A stretch of DNA of 21,938 nucleotides, from assembly GCA_048213135.1 (NCBI GenBank), contig PS016023.1, positions 1-21,938 of the forward strand, written 5' to 3'. Position 1 is the stretch's first letter. Each line of letters begins with the position of its first letter. The notes under the pieces were generated by a model. It did no database searches. It saw only the letters and a list, made by a program, of their open reading frames with translations, and was not told the DNA's origin. This DNA is from Reclinomonas americana ATCC 50394 (Eukaryota; Jakobida; Jakobea; Jakobida). The position numbers and the translations under genes are program-made. Positions 1 to 10,162 of this stretch are shown here, one piece after another.

Positions 1-37
1 CCCCCTTCCCCTTTTCTCATCACGTCCCTCCCTACAG

Positions 38-2890
38 GAATTCGACCTGCAGTCCTTCAACTCGGGCGACTACATCTCGGCCATTGAGCACCGCCGCCGT
101 GCCGAGTCCGTGTCGTACGTGCTGTACCCGAACGACAACACCTACGTCGGCAAGGAGCTGCGCCTGAAGCAGCAGTACTTCTTCTCGAGCGCCACGCTGC
201 AGGATGTGGTGCGCCGCTTCAAGAAGCAGCACCGCCCGCTGACCCAGCTGGCCGACAAGGTCGTCATCCAGCTGAACGACACGCACCCGACCATCTCGGT
301 GGCCGAGCTGATGCGCCTGCTCGTCGACGACGAGTTCATGGGCTGGGACGAGGCCTGGGCTGTCACCCGCGGCGTCTTTGCCTTCACCAACCACACTGTG
401 CTGCCGGAGGCCCTGGAGAAGTGGCCGGTGCCGCTGATGGAGCACCTGCTGCCTCGGTCAGTCGCTTTTTTTGTTTCATCTCTCTCTTTCCTCGTCACCC
501 TCACCTTTCTTGTTCCTTGCAGCCACATGCAGATCATTTTTGAAATCAACCACCGCTTCCTGCTGGAGGTTGCCGCTCGCTACCCTGGCGACATTGATCG
601 CATCCGCCGCATGAGCATCATCGAGGAGGGCGACACCAAGATGGTGCGCATGGCCTTCCTGGCCATTGTGGGCTCGCACGCCGTCAACGGCGTGGCCATG
701 ATCCACTCGGAGATTCTCCGCACGCACGTGTTCAAGGAGTTCTCGGACATGTACCCCGAGCGCTTCTTCAACGTCACCAACGGTGTCACCCCGCGCCGCT
801 GGCTGGCCATTGCCAACCCGAAGTATGCCGACCTCATCTCCAAGTGGATCGAGCAGGACGACTGGCTGCTCAACATGGAGAAGCTGGCCGATCTGGCCGA
901 TCACGTCTCGGATCCCGAGCTGCAGCGCGAGTGGATTGAGATTCGTCAGTTCAACAAGGTGAGCGAGAAAGAGAGTGTGTGTGATGTCTGCGACGAGACG
1001 CATGTTTCTAATCATCTCTCCCCCCGCGCAGCGTGTGTTGGCCGAGTACGTGCAGCAGACGCTGGGCGTGCAAATCAGCACCGACTCGATGTTCGACGTG
1101 CAGATCAAGCGCATCCACGGTTTGTTACACCCACTTCCCTTCTAATTTTTATCACTTCTCTTCTCATCCCACTCCCTCCTCTCAACCACAGAGTACAAGC
1201 GCCAGCTGTTGAACGTACTAAGCGTGATCTACCGCTACGACCGCCTGAAGCGCATGACGCCGGCGGAGCGCAGCGATGTGGTGAAGCGCACGGTGATGAT
1301 TGGCGGCAAGGCCGCTCCTGGCTACGCCATGGCCAAGCTCATCATCAAGCTCGTCAACTCGGTGGGCGACGTGATCAACTCGGACCCGGAGACGAACCAG
1401 TACCTCAAGCTGCTGTTCCTGCCCAACTACAACGTGTCGTTGGCCGAGGTCATCATCCCGGCCTCGGATCTGTCGCAGCACATCTCCACTGCCGGCACGG
1501 AGGCGTCGGGCACCAGCAACATGAAGTTTGCGATGAACGGCTGCCTGCTCATCGGCACCATGGATGGCGCCAACATTGAGATTGCGGAGCGCATCGGCTC
1601 AGAGAACATGTTCATCTTTGGTACGCTGAAGGACGACGTGGCCACGGCTCGTGATCGCGTTCGGTGAGTTTGTGATTTGGGGAGAGGGTGGAGCAGAGGA
1701 TGGGGAAGGTCTCTCTCTCTCTATATCACAGTTCGATGGTCGCACATCAGTCCCTTGTCGTGTCATGCCCCCGCACGTCTCGCCTCCTCTTTTTTTCATC
1801 CTCACTCTTCCTGTCCTCAATTTCACTCCTCTCCTCTCCTGACGGCTTCCGTTCCTTGCCTCCATCTCCTCTCCCTTCCCTCGTCCTTTTGCCTTCTTTC
1901 TTCTCCTTTCCCCCTTCCCCTCCCCCTTCTCCTTTTCCTCGTTCCCTCCCCCTTGCCTCCCCCCATCCCTCCCCCTTTCCCTTTCCCTTCCCCCTTTCCC
2001 TTCCCCCTTTCCCTTCCTCCTTATCCTTCCCCTCCGTTCCCTTCCCCTTTCCCTTTCTTTTTTCGTTCACCCGTTTCCTTCCCTCTTTCCCTTCCCTCTT
2101 TCCCTTCCTCCTCCCCCCCCCTCTTTCTCTTCTCCCTTTCCCTCCTCCCTTCCCTCTTCTCCCCCTCCCCCCTCCTCCTTTCCCACTTCTCCCCCTTTCC
2201 CTTCTTCCCCCTCATCTCACCCTTCTCCTCTCTCGCAGGAGCGGCGAGTTCCTGGAGGACTCGCGCCTGGAGCGCGTCAAGGAGCTGATCCGCGCCGGCA
2301 CGTTTGGCGACCCCGAGCTGTTTGCCAGCATTCTGCACGCCATTGACGGCCCGAACGACTACTACCTTACGGGCTACGACTTTGCGGACTACCTCGAGGC
2401 GCAGGAGCGCGTGGACGACCTGTACCGCAACCAGCAGGAGTGGATCAAGCGATCGATTCTGTCGACGGCCTTCTCGGGCCACTTTTCGAGCGACCGCTCG
2501 GTGGGCGAATACGCCAAGCTCATCTGGGGCGTGCAACCGTGCCCGCGCCCGGATCCGTACGCGCAACCCAACATCCCCGCCAACGTCGCTGCTGGCTCTG
2601 CTGGCACCTCGCCGTCGTCGGCCAGCTCGGCTGCTGCTGCTGCCGCCGCTGCCGCCTCTCACCGCGGCATCGGCAGCCCGGTGGGCACCGGCCCGTCCAA
2701 GGCCACGTCACAGTCGCCGCCGTCGGTCGGCCAGTCGGCTGTGTCGGCCGCCTCGTCATTGCCGCCTCCTGGACCCTCGAAGAGCGCCGCGCACGCCAAG
2801 GCATCGCCAGGCGGCTCTGCCGCGCCGTCAGCGGCCGGCGCACCTGCCGCCGCTGCCTCGGGCAAGAGCGGCAACAAGTCGCGACATTAA
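38..2890 (+). CDS. PYG: Glycogen phosphorylase, C-terminal ~688 residues (5' end outside window)
   Basis: The family releases glucose-1-phosphate from glycogen in the cytosol, using pyridoxal phosphate. The exons I join are 38-456, 523-958, 1032-1119, 1192-1663 and 2239-2890. All junctions are GT-AG and in frame, giving 689 codons including the TAA stop. The first exon starts right after an acceptor at 36-37, so the N-terminal part lies upstream. Family signatures are plain: [33 protein letters not shown] (across intron 1), [28 protein letters not shown] (across intron 3) and [14 protein letters not shown]. The lysine of NMKF (codon 1524-1526) is the expected PLP-binding residue. The last exon continues about 110 residues past the usual family end (after KLIWGVQP) as an Ala/Ser/Pro/Gly-rich tail. 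The gene converges on the BELL-like homeobox gene, with 209 bp between stop codons. Confidence 0.96.
1664..2238 (+). repeat. Expanded polypyrimidine intron of glycogen phosphorylase
   Basis: This 575-nt intron lies between a gtgagt donor and a cgcag acceptor. From about 1780 to the acceptor it is almost pure C/T, with mirror-like CCCTTT/CCTTCC tracts. The other introns of this gene are 66-73 nt. Long frames here, encoding Pro/Ser/Leu/Phe, are compositional artefacts. Confidence 0.9.
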
Positions 2891-3099
2891 GTGCAAGGTC
2901 GCGGTTGGAGTATGCCTGTATTCTGTGCAATGTCTGTCTGTCTGTGTGTGTGTGAGTGCGTGCGTGTGTGCTTGTTACAGGAGCGAGAAAAGAAACACAC
3001 ACAGTATGTGAATCGTGAGGGAAACCGGCTTATTATATGCGTAACCACCCATTAGCGTATCCGAAGCGTCGATGGTCGCCTTCATTTTTTCCCCTCTCA
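2891..3099. other. Convergent 3' spacer with TG-rich tract
   Basis: This 209-bp spacer separates the stop codons of two convergent genes. It carries an imperfect TG/TCTG microsatellite at about 2930-2975. I see no AATAAA polyadenylation signal and no gene. Confidence 0.7.
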
Positions 3100-4418
3100 T
3101 CACCGCCGGCGAGCGTACCCGCTGCCGCTGTCGTTATCTTCTTCTTCTTCCTCTTCTTCGTCGTCTTCGTCCTCTTCCTTCACACGGTAGTGAGCGGTGG
3201 CCGGTGCACTGTGGCGGCGACGCGCCAAATCGACGGTGCCCGACTGGCCGACGCTTGGCGAGCCGCCTTCTCGCACAGCCTTCCAGTGGCGTACTGTATT
3301 AGCAGAAGGAGGAGGTGAGTTGGGCAGAGTAAGCAGCGTGGTCGTCGTGACAAACCTCGCATGTTGGTGAACCAGTTGCTCACTTGACGCTCCTGGAGAC
3401 CGGTCAGGGACGCCAGATTCCTCTTCTCGGCAGTCGTTGGGTACGGGTGGTGGGCGTGCGACAGGAACCAGTCGCGCAGCGGGCCAACCGAGTCTTCCGA
3501 CAGCTTGTTGCAGCGCGTTCGTGCTATCGGCGACCGCACAAGTGGTCGCGATCGCGGCATAGGCGGCATTGGTGGTGGCGGTGGCGGTGGTGGTGGTGGT
3601 AGCTGTGGCATTTGATGGAGGACTGGAGGAGGTGGCAGGCTGCAGCCGATGCTGGCTGCTATTGCCGCCGTTGCCACCGTTGTTGTTGTTGTCGACGATG
3701 ATGACCGTTGTACCGGCGCCGGTAAAGGCGGCTGTACCAGCGAGCTCTCGACGCCACGCAGATACTGCACCAAGCGCGCATCGGCAGCCGCCACCGCCGC
3801 CTGTACCGCGCGCATGCGCACGAGATCGGCCAGTCTGCAGAGCAGCGCACGCATCGCCGAGGCCGGTAACAGCACCAGAGTCGCAATGTCGTAATCATCA
3901 TCGCCGCATCCGGCCATATTATCCAGCGACTGATGCAGTATGCGCTCCACCGTTGCCAGCAGGATCTGGCGGGCCGCCGACCAGCGGCGCCACACTTCAT
4001 CGCGCACATGCGACGTAAGGCGACTGGCGCTGGCCACTCGCGGAAACTGGAGCTCCAGTAATCGCGATTGGCGCGAACTATCAGTGGACAAGCCGCATAT
4101 GGAAGCCGCCGTTGCCGCTCGACTCGCGTCCTCCACCGCCTGCCTGATCGACTGGTGGCCGCTCACCAGTGCCTCGAGCATGCGTGGCACTGGCGACGAC
4201 TGGAGCAGCAGTGCAGCAGGCGGTGGAGGAGGTGGAGGTGGAAACGAAGGAGGTGAGGCCAGTGAGGCCATCAGGAACATGTCGATGGAGAGTGAGGACC
4301 ACAGATCATCGTTGTCGAGTGGATCCATGGCTGTGTGCTTGCTGCCTGGGAAGTAGTCGGTGGTGGCCAGTGGGAAGCCAAACTCGAGCTCGTCGTGGAA
4401 CCCACAGTCGGTCAGCAT
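3100..4418 (-). CDS. TALE-class homeodomain transcription factor, BELL-like
   Basis: Exons on the minus strand are 4418-3356 and 3293-3100, joined by a 62-nt phase-1 intron (gtttgt...tacag), giving 418 residues. Splicing turns the readthrough NMRGLSRR into NWFTNMRVRHWK, the expected end of a TALE homeodomain. The homeodomain spans roughly residues 296-360. It has the three-residue loop extension (HPYPTTAEK) and the recognition helix QVSNWFTNMR, with Asn and Arg of the WFxNxR motif kept but Thr where most TALE proteins have Ile. The VRHWK ending resembles plant BEL1-like factors (VRLWKP) more than KNOX or PBX. N-terminal to it are two polyproline stretches and a helical Ala/Arg-rich region I cannot assign. 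The C-terminus is an acidic Glu/Asp run. A second Met at residue 31 could also be the start. It is probably a nuclear DNA-binding protein. Confidence 0.9.
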
Positions 4419-4780
4419 TCTGTCTCCCTCTCTCTGTGTCGAGTGTGAGAGAGATCAGCAGCCAGTGAGAGGAAATCTGACGCGCGCACATCCACACTCA
4501 CCGCCTGCAGGTGGCGCGCTCACCGCTGCACTGGATGAAAAGAACAAATGATTGGCGAGTTCGACACACGAGTTGTCTCGCGGAGAAAGAGCGGAAGAAT
4601 AAGTGTCACGCAGCACATCACTGTAAGTCTCTCCGGTCGGGTTCTTCCGTTTTTTTCCTGCGCCGACTGCTCTTGTCGATTGCGGCAGTGCCTGACGGTT
4701 GCTGTTCCCCCGATCCGCCGCGTCTTGCCGCCTGCAAGTGCTGTTGTGGTGTGAGTGTGCCTTTCTTCCGACGACGATCG
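4419..4780. promoter_or_regulatory. Shared divergent promoter of two TALE homeobox genes, with a probable 5' UTR intron
   Basis: The two start codons are 362 bp apart on opposite strands, so this segment must hold both promoters. No TATA box is evident. On the plus strand a perfect GTAAGT donor at 4623 and an acceptor ending at 4688 (pyrimidine tract, then cggcag) define a 66-nt candidate intron, the usual size here. It would lie in the 5' leader of the KNOX-like gene. The intron is a multiple of three, and the frame stays open to an upstream ATG at 4535, so a longer N-terminus is possible. Confidence 0.55.
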
Positions 4781-6046
4781 ATGGAGAGCAGGATCCGTGT
4801 CCATGCGCTGTGGCGGCAGCTGGTGGACACGTTTCGTGCCACCTTTGAGCTGGAGAATGTCGACGAGGATGTGGGCATGCTTGATGACGAGGTCGACGAC
4901 GACGACGGCGACGACGGAGAGCTCGGCGGCAGTCTCGACAATGTCGCCGAGACGTTTCTCACTCGCGCCGTGTCGCTGCTGTGCCAGCTGAAAGCCGACG
5001 TCGATCGGCAGCGCACCCAGTGGGAGGCCGTGATGCAGCAGCACGTCACTGACATGGAGCGTGATCTGGAGGCTGTGCTTGCGCCAGCCGTGCCTTCCGT
5101 GCCTGCCAGTGTCATGTCGCCGATCATGGCGTCACCGGCTTCTTCCTCGCGCGATCGCTCGCTCAATCAGCTGAAGCGGCAGTGCGAGACGGAACTGGAG
5201 GAGCTGACGGTGGAGCTGGCGGCAGCGCGCAAGCGCAGCAAGTTGCTGCCAGAGTTGTCGACCCACATTCTGCGTTCGTGGTTTCACGAAAATCGTCAGC
5301 AGTTGCGTGCTCGACGATCCGTGAGACAGACAATCCGCTCACCCTTTGCTTGTTTCGCAGTCCATATCCTGACGACGACGAGAAGGCACACCTGGCCGCC
5401 GAGACCGGCCTCACCATTGTTGCGTGCGGTTCACAAAAAATACTGAAGCAGTTTTTGTATTGCTCACTGGCCTCTCCTCCAGAAACAAGTCAACAACTGT
5501 GCGAAGCGAAACACAGTCCGCGTTCTGTCGCGAGTACCACTGACTGTGTGGGGTGTTGTGCACAGGGTTCATCAACGCCCGGAAGCGCACCAAGGCCAAG
5601 GGCTTTGACGGTCGCGAAGACGAAGCGTTTTCGGTACGTATGTGTGTGTGCCAGGCTCCTTGCCGTTTTTCCGGAGACTGAGATGTGGTGGCTTTGTATA
5701 GCCGCCTGCCGTGCGCAACAAGATCCGCATACAAGACGAGCTGCGGCAGCGGCTCACGCACACCACATCGCCTTCGACTGCAGCCACCACCACCAGCTCC
5801 TCGTCCTCGTCCTCGTCTGGCGGCGCAGCATCGGCCGCCCCAGTGGCACCGCTGGGACGAGGCGGTGTAGGCGAGGCGGTGCCGGACCACCTGCTCGACT
5901 TCATCATGGGCAGCATGGTGCGCGGAACAGCGGCGGCGGGGGCAACGAGTACGGCAGCGACAGCCGCGGCAGCTGGAGATCGAGGTGCGCAGAAACCAGT
6001 GGGGCTCGTCGACATGATCATGGGCGGTGTGGTGTGGCCCATGTGA
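4781..6046 (+). CDS. TALE-class homeodomain transcription factor, KNOX-like
   Basis: Exons are 4781-5301, 5361-5418, 5483-5498, 5566-5633 and 5702-6046, giving 335 residues. All junctions fall in frame only when a 16-nt microexon is included. The joined homeodomain (about residues 143-206) reads RSWFHENRQHPYPDDDEKAH...GLTIKQVNNWFINARKRTK, with the TALE loop and the canonical WFINAR helix. Just upstream, residues 128-160 (LNQLKRQCETELEELTVEL, then a basic stretch and KLLPE) resemble the ELK segment that precedes KNOX homeodomains. Residues 5-20 (RVHALWRQLVDTF) and a later helix (ETFLTRAVSLLCQLKADV) vaguely resemble MEINOX helices; that is tentative. An acidic Asp run lies between them. The C-terminus holds a Thr/Ser/Ala-rich linker and two related short motifs, LLDFIMGSMV and LVDMIMGGVV. 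Probably nuclear. An upstream in-frame ATG at 4535 is the alternative start. Confidence 0.92.
5483..5498 (+). other. 16-nt microexon encoding the start of homeodomain helix 3
   Basis: The exon AAACAAGTCAACAACT encodes K-Q-V-N-N plus the first base of the Trp codon, between acceptor ...ctccag and donor gtgcga. It restores the invariant QVNNWFINAR motif across two introns. Because 16 is not a multiple of three, skipping it would shift the frame inside the recognition helix. Confidence 0.88.
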
Positions 6047-6229
6047 CAAAAAGCAAAGTGAACGTGGGTTCGGGGGACTCTTGTAGATTTTGTGTGTTTG
6101 TACTCAGCCGACACAACAACCACACGCCACCATTGCACACACACACACAAACGAATATACGCTGGGGAGTGCCCAAAAGCAGAGTGCGATCACCGCGCCA
6201 AACCACCGTCGGCAACACGCCCGAATCCT

Positions 6230-7028
6230 TTAGACAACGATCTCGAACTTCTCGGCGGCCACATCAATTGGTGCCTTGGCAAACTTGACAATGCCACCAG
6301 TCTTGGGTCCAGGCATCTGGCGGCGTGTCGAGACGAAAGGAGCTGCATTGCAAAGCAGTCAGCGACCACGAGAACGCACATTGTGCTTTGTGTGTGTGCA
6401 ATCTCTCACCGCCAGCCTTGTGAGCCTCTCGCTGCTTGTCGTTCTCCTTGACGCGCTGGAGGAAGGCATCTCGGCTCTTGCTCTTGCGCACGTGCTCAAT
6501 GCGGACGCTGATGCGCTTGCGGAGCACGCGGTTGCCGACCTGGAGGTGTTGACAACAGTGAGCACGACTACTCTGACAGGCTGGCGCTGCTTGTCTCTCT
6601 CCATCTGCGTGTACGCAACAGTCTTGGTGATCTCCACACCCACAGCGCGGGGAGTCACGTTCCACACGTAGCCGGTCTTGCCATGGTAGAACTTGTGCGG
6701 CATACCTGGAGAGCAGCAACAGCAGCAGCAGAGTCAGCATCCAATCGCAAACAATCATTCTCCTCAGGATAATGCACAGAGGATCACTGCGTCTCTGTCT
6801 CCACGTCACAAACAAAGGAGCGATGCATCCCTCGCATCCCACTCCACTCCTTCATCATCGCGGCACAGCTTGCTCACCCTTCTGTTGAGAAGCATCGGCC
6901 ACCACGTCCACAATGTCGCCGACCTTGAAGACGGTCAAAAAGGTCTTCAGCGAAGCCATGCCATTTTGGCGGAACTTGCGCTTGAACAAGTCACGCGTGC
7001 GCGCGCGGTAACCGTACGAGTTCGGCAT
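6230..7028 (-). CDS. RPL21: 60S ribosomal protein L21 (eL21)
   Basis: Minus-strand exons are 7028-6878, 6705-6620, 6539-6410 and 6342-6230, giving 159 residues, the usual eL21 length. The protein starts [19 protein letters not shown] and continues with [29 protein letters not shown] (across intron 1), [20 protein letters not shown] and [14 protein letters not shown], all family hallmarks. Intron 2 uses the unusual donor GTTGCGT. With that site [16 protein letters not shown] aligns with other eL21 proteins without a gap. An acceptor-like cgcacag sits 8 nt upstream of the ATG, so a 5' UTR intron is likely. It is a structural component of the large cytosolic ribosomal subunit. It is head-to-head with RPS19 and convergent with the KNOX-like gene (183 bp between stops). 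Confidence 0.97.
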
Positions 7029-7599
7029 GGAGGAAGCTGTGCGCGTGCAGAGAAGAGAGAGTGAGCGTGTGGCATGGCTGGTCATGACTGACTCACGACC
7101 TGAAATCAACATGACACCCCCTGCACGCACAGTCTATCTCTCGCACTCACACGGATCACCCTACTGCCTCACTACACACACACGCACACACGCTGGCGCG
7201 CCATGTCACTCTCACCCCTCACACCACATTCATGCACACTCACACACACAGAGTCACAGCCACACGCACGGCTCACGTGGCACACACATGCACACTAGAA
7301 CACACACCAGCACGAGTGACGAGTGCACACGCGCGTGGCAAGAGGGGCGGCGTACATGGACATGCACATGCATGTCACTCACACACACAGACACACACAC
7401 ACTCGCTGCCCACTGTCTGACTGATCAGCACTAACGCTGCTGTCTCTCAATACACGTGACACAGACACACAAAGAGGAGAGCGGGAGGTGGCGACCTGTA
7501 CTCACAATGTGGGCTGAGTGATGGTGTAAGGCCATTGATCGGAACGGACCGGTGGAATTCTACTTACTCAACCAGTTCGTGTCGCGGTGAACGGAAAAC
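7029..7599. promoter_or_regulatory. Divergent ribosomal-protein promoter region with CA-rich tract
   Basis: This 571-bp spacer lies between the start codons of RPL21 and RPS19 and should carry both promoters. About 7130-7480 is an imperfect CA/CACG-rich stretch on the plus strand, which generates His/Thr-rich spurious frames. I see no tRNA, no clear TATA box and no credible ORF. Co-orientation of two ribosomal protein genes on one promoter would allow balanced expression. Confidence 0.6.
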
Positions 7600-8425
7600 A
7601 TGAGCTCAGCTGTCGTTGGTGCGTTCCTTCACCTTACTACTCTCACACATACACGCGCAGTGGAGGGAATATGTGAGATGTCGATGTTTGCGTGTGTGGG
7701 AGCGAGTGAGTGTGTGTGAGTGAGGCTGACATGTGCATGTGCGACATGCGCGCAGTCAAGGACGTCGCACCAAAGGACCTCGTCACCGAGTTCGCCAAGC
7801 AGCTCAAGTCGCAGGGCGCACTGCGTCTGCCTGAGTGGCTCGATGTTGCGCACGCGTGTCTGAGTGTGTGTGAATCACCAAAAGTGGCCTCTGATCACTC
7901 TCTTTCTCTCTCTCAATCAACAGCACGTGAAGACTGCCTGCTTCAAGGAGCTGTCACCCTATGATCCCGACTGGTACTACGTGCGCGCTGGTGCGTGTGA
8001 TGATTGTCATGAGAGTGCACGCAGGACGACATGTCGACTCGTTGCTCACTCGCTCTTCCATTAGCTGCGTGCCTGCGCAAGGTGTACCTGAAGCCGGGTG
8101 TGGGTGTGGGCTACCTGCGCAAGAAGTTCGGTGGCTGCAAGCGCCGCGGAAGCCAACCCAACCGCCAGGGTATTGCTGCTGGTGGCATCATCCGCCACGT
8201 GCTGCAAGAGCTGGAGCGCGCAGAGTTGGTGCAGACCAAGGAGAAGGGGTGAGTGTGCAGAAGCAGCAGGATTCATGCAGCAGCAGCGTCGTCGTCGACA
8301 ACAGCAGGAACAGGGGACTGATTCGTTGCTGTCTCTGTGTGTGTGTGCGCAGTCGCTACATCACGTCGAAGGGCCAGCGCGAGCTGGATCTGGCCGCCAA
8401 GCGTGTGGCCAGCCACAAGCTCTAA
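7600..8425 (+). CDS. RPS19: 40S ribosomal protein S19 (eS19)
   Basis: Exons are 7600-7618, 7756-7844, 7924-7990, 8065-8248 and 8353-8425, giving 143 residues, the normal eS19 size. The first exon is only 19 nt and gives MSSAVV, and the joined start MSSAVVVKDVAPKDLV matches the family's start pattern. Later signatures are LRLPEWLDHVKTACFKELSP, DPDWYYVRAAACLRKVYL, GVGVGYLRKKFGG and RYITSKGQRELDLAAKRVA. Donors are gtgcgt, gttgcgc, gtgcgt and gtgagt; the second is the unusual GTTGCG type. eS19 is needed for small-subunit maturation in the cytosolic ribosome. It is divergent from RPL21 and followed in tandem by the HTATIP2-like gene. Confidence 0.97.
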
Positions 8426-8854
8426 ACGCCAGCTGTGGGCGCGAGTGGCTTATCTCTGTCTATGGGCGCTTAGTTCTGTGCCAACAATCCCGGTCCGTTC
8501 ACCCCGCACTAACAAGTACACGAAAACTACAAAAATCAGCAGATGGATGCGGAGGGGGGGGGGGGGGGAAGGAGAGGGGTGTGGGAGGAGAGAGGACAGG
8601 GACGAGGGGTGTTGTTGTGATCGCAGATGGTTTCAGAGCACACAGGCAGGCAGGTTGTGATGTTGATTGTGGTGAGCAGTGTTGCGTTGCTGTCGTGAAT
8701 GTGGACAGTGCAGAGTGTCATTGATGAACGTAGAGAAGCAGTAGCAGAGGAGGGATGATGAATCGGGTTGCATGCAGGCTGATCGCTGCAAAGAAAGGCC
8801 GAGCGTCGCAGGACGTGCCTCCCATCTCTTTTCGTCCTCTTTTCTGTCAATCCG
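8426..8854. other. Intergenic spacer with a 15-G run
   Basis: This 429-bp spacer lies between the RPS19 stop and the HTATIP2-like start in tandem genes. It contains a run of 15 G at 8554-8568, followed by G-rich sequence to about 8615 that could form a G-quadruplex on the plus strand, that is, in the RPS19 3' region. No gene is visible. The start of the next gene is preceded by a T/C-rich leader. Confidence 0.7.
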
Positions 8855-9120
8855 ATGAGCTCAGGCGCCTTGTTGGAAGCACCCGTCGCCACCTACAGCG
8901 GCGTCGATCGCTCACGCCCATACCACGCAGTGGTCATTGGCGCCACTGGAGCATGCGGAAAGGTGCGGGGAGGAACGACATATATGACAAGGCAAACTGA
9001 CCAATGCTTTTCCTTCACAAAACAAAGGACACTGTTCGCGGTCTCCTCCAGCACGATCGCTGTCATCGTGTGACCATCATCGCTCGTCGCAAACTGGGTG
9101 GTGAGAGCGTGCCTCAATGT

Positions 9121-9158
<38 letters not shown>

Positions 9159-10076
9159 GTCTCGTCGTACGTACGTACGTACGTACGTACGTCTCGTACG
9201 TACCGTACCGTACGTACGTACTCGTACGTACGTACGTNNNNNNNNNNNNNNNNNNNNNNNNNNNNNNNNNNNNNNNNNNNNNNNNNNNNNNNNNNNNNNN
9301 NNNNNNNNNNNNNNNNNNNNNNNNNNNNNNNNNNNNNNNNNNNNNNNNNNNNNNNNNNNNNNNNNNNNNNNNNNNNNNNNNNNNNNNNNNNNNNNNNNNN
9401 NNNNNNNNNNNNNNNNNNNNNNNNNNNNNNNNNNNNNNNNNNNNNNNNNNNNNNNNNNNNNNNNNNNNNNNNNNNNNNNNNNNNNNNNNNNNNNNNNNNN
9501 NNNNNNNNNNNNNNNNNNNNNNNNNNNNNNNNNNNNNNNNNNNNNNNNNNNNNNNNNNNNNNNNNNNNNNNNNNNNNNNNNNNNNNNNNNNNNNNNNNNN
9601 NNNNNNNNNNNNNNNNNNNNNNNNNNNNNNNNNNNNNNNNNNNNNNNNNNNNNNNNNNNNNNNNNNNNNNNNNNNNNNNNNNNNNNNNNNNNNNNNNNNN
9701 NNNNNNNNNNNNNNNNNNNNNNNNNNNNNNNNNNNNNNNNNNNNNNNNNNNNNNNNNNNNNNNNNNNNNNNNNNNNNNNNNNNNNNNNNNNNNNNNNNNN
9801 NNNNNNNNNNNNNNNNNNNNNNNNNNNNNNNNNNNNNNNNNNNNNNNNNNNNNNNNNNNNNNNNNNNNNNNNNNNNNNNNNNNNNNNNNNNNNNNNNNNN
9901 NNNNNNNNNNNNNNNNNNNNNNNNNNNNNNNNNNNNGTACGTACGTACGTACGTACCGTACGTACGTACCGTACCGTACGTACGTACGTACGTACGTACG
10001 TACGTACGTACGTACGTACGTACGTACGTACGTACGTCGTACGTCGTACGTACGTACGTACGTACGTACGTACGTC

Positions 10077-10162
<86 letters not shown>

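Noticed and set aside
1677-2288. Pro/Ser/Leu/Phe-rich frames in the C/T tract
   Set aside because: They fall in the glycogen phosphorylase intron and show no family similarity.
2304-3011. Arg/Pro-rich frames overlapping the last glycogen phosphorylase exon
   Set aside because: They are out-of-frame shadows of a GC-rich coding exon whose correct frame carries clear family homology.
3180-3355. Readthrough C-terminus of the BELL-like gene (GLSRRPRCLL...)
   Set aside because: Splicing at 3355/3294 restores the TALE homeodomain ending VRHWK. The readthrough is better explained as intron plus a shifted frame.
7130-7434. His/Thr-rich ORFs between RPL21 and RPS19
   Set aside because: They are translations of CA-rich low-complexity DNA with no conserved motif.
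8720-8790. Possible C/D-box snoRNA (ATGATGA near 8755 and CTGA near 8780)
   Set aside because: The boxes are too close together and there is no flanking stem or second box pair. I treat it as chance.
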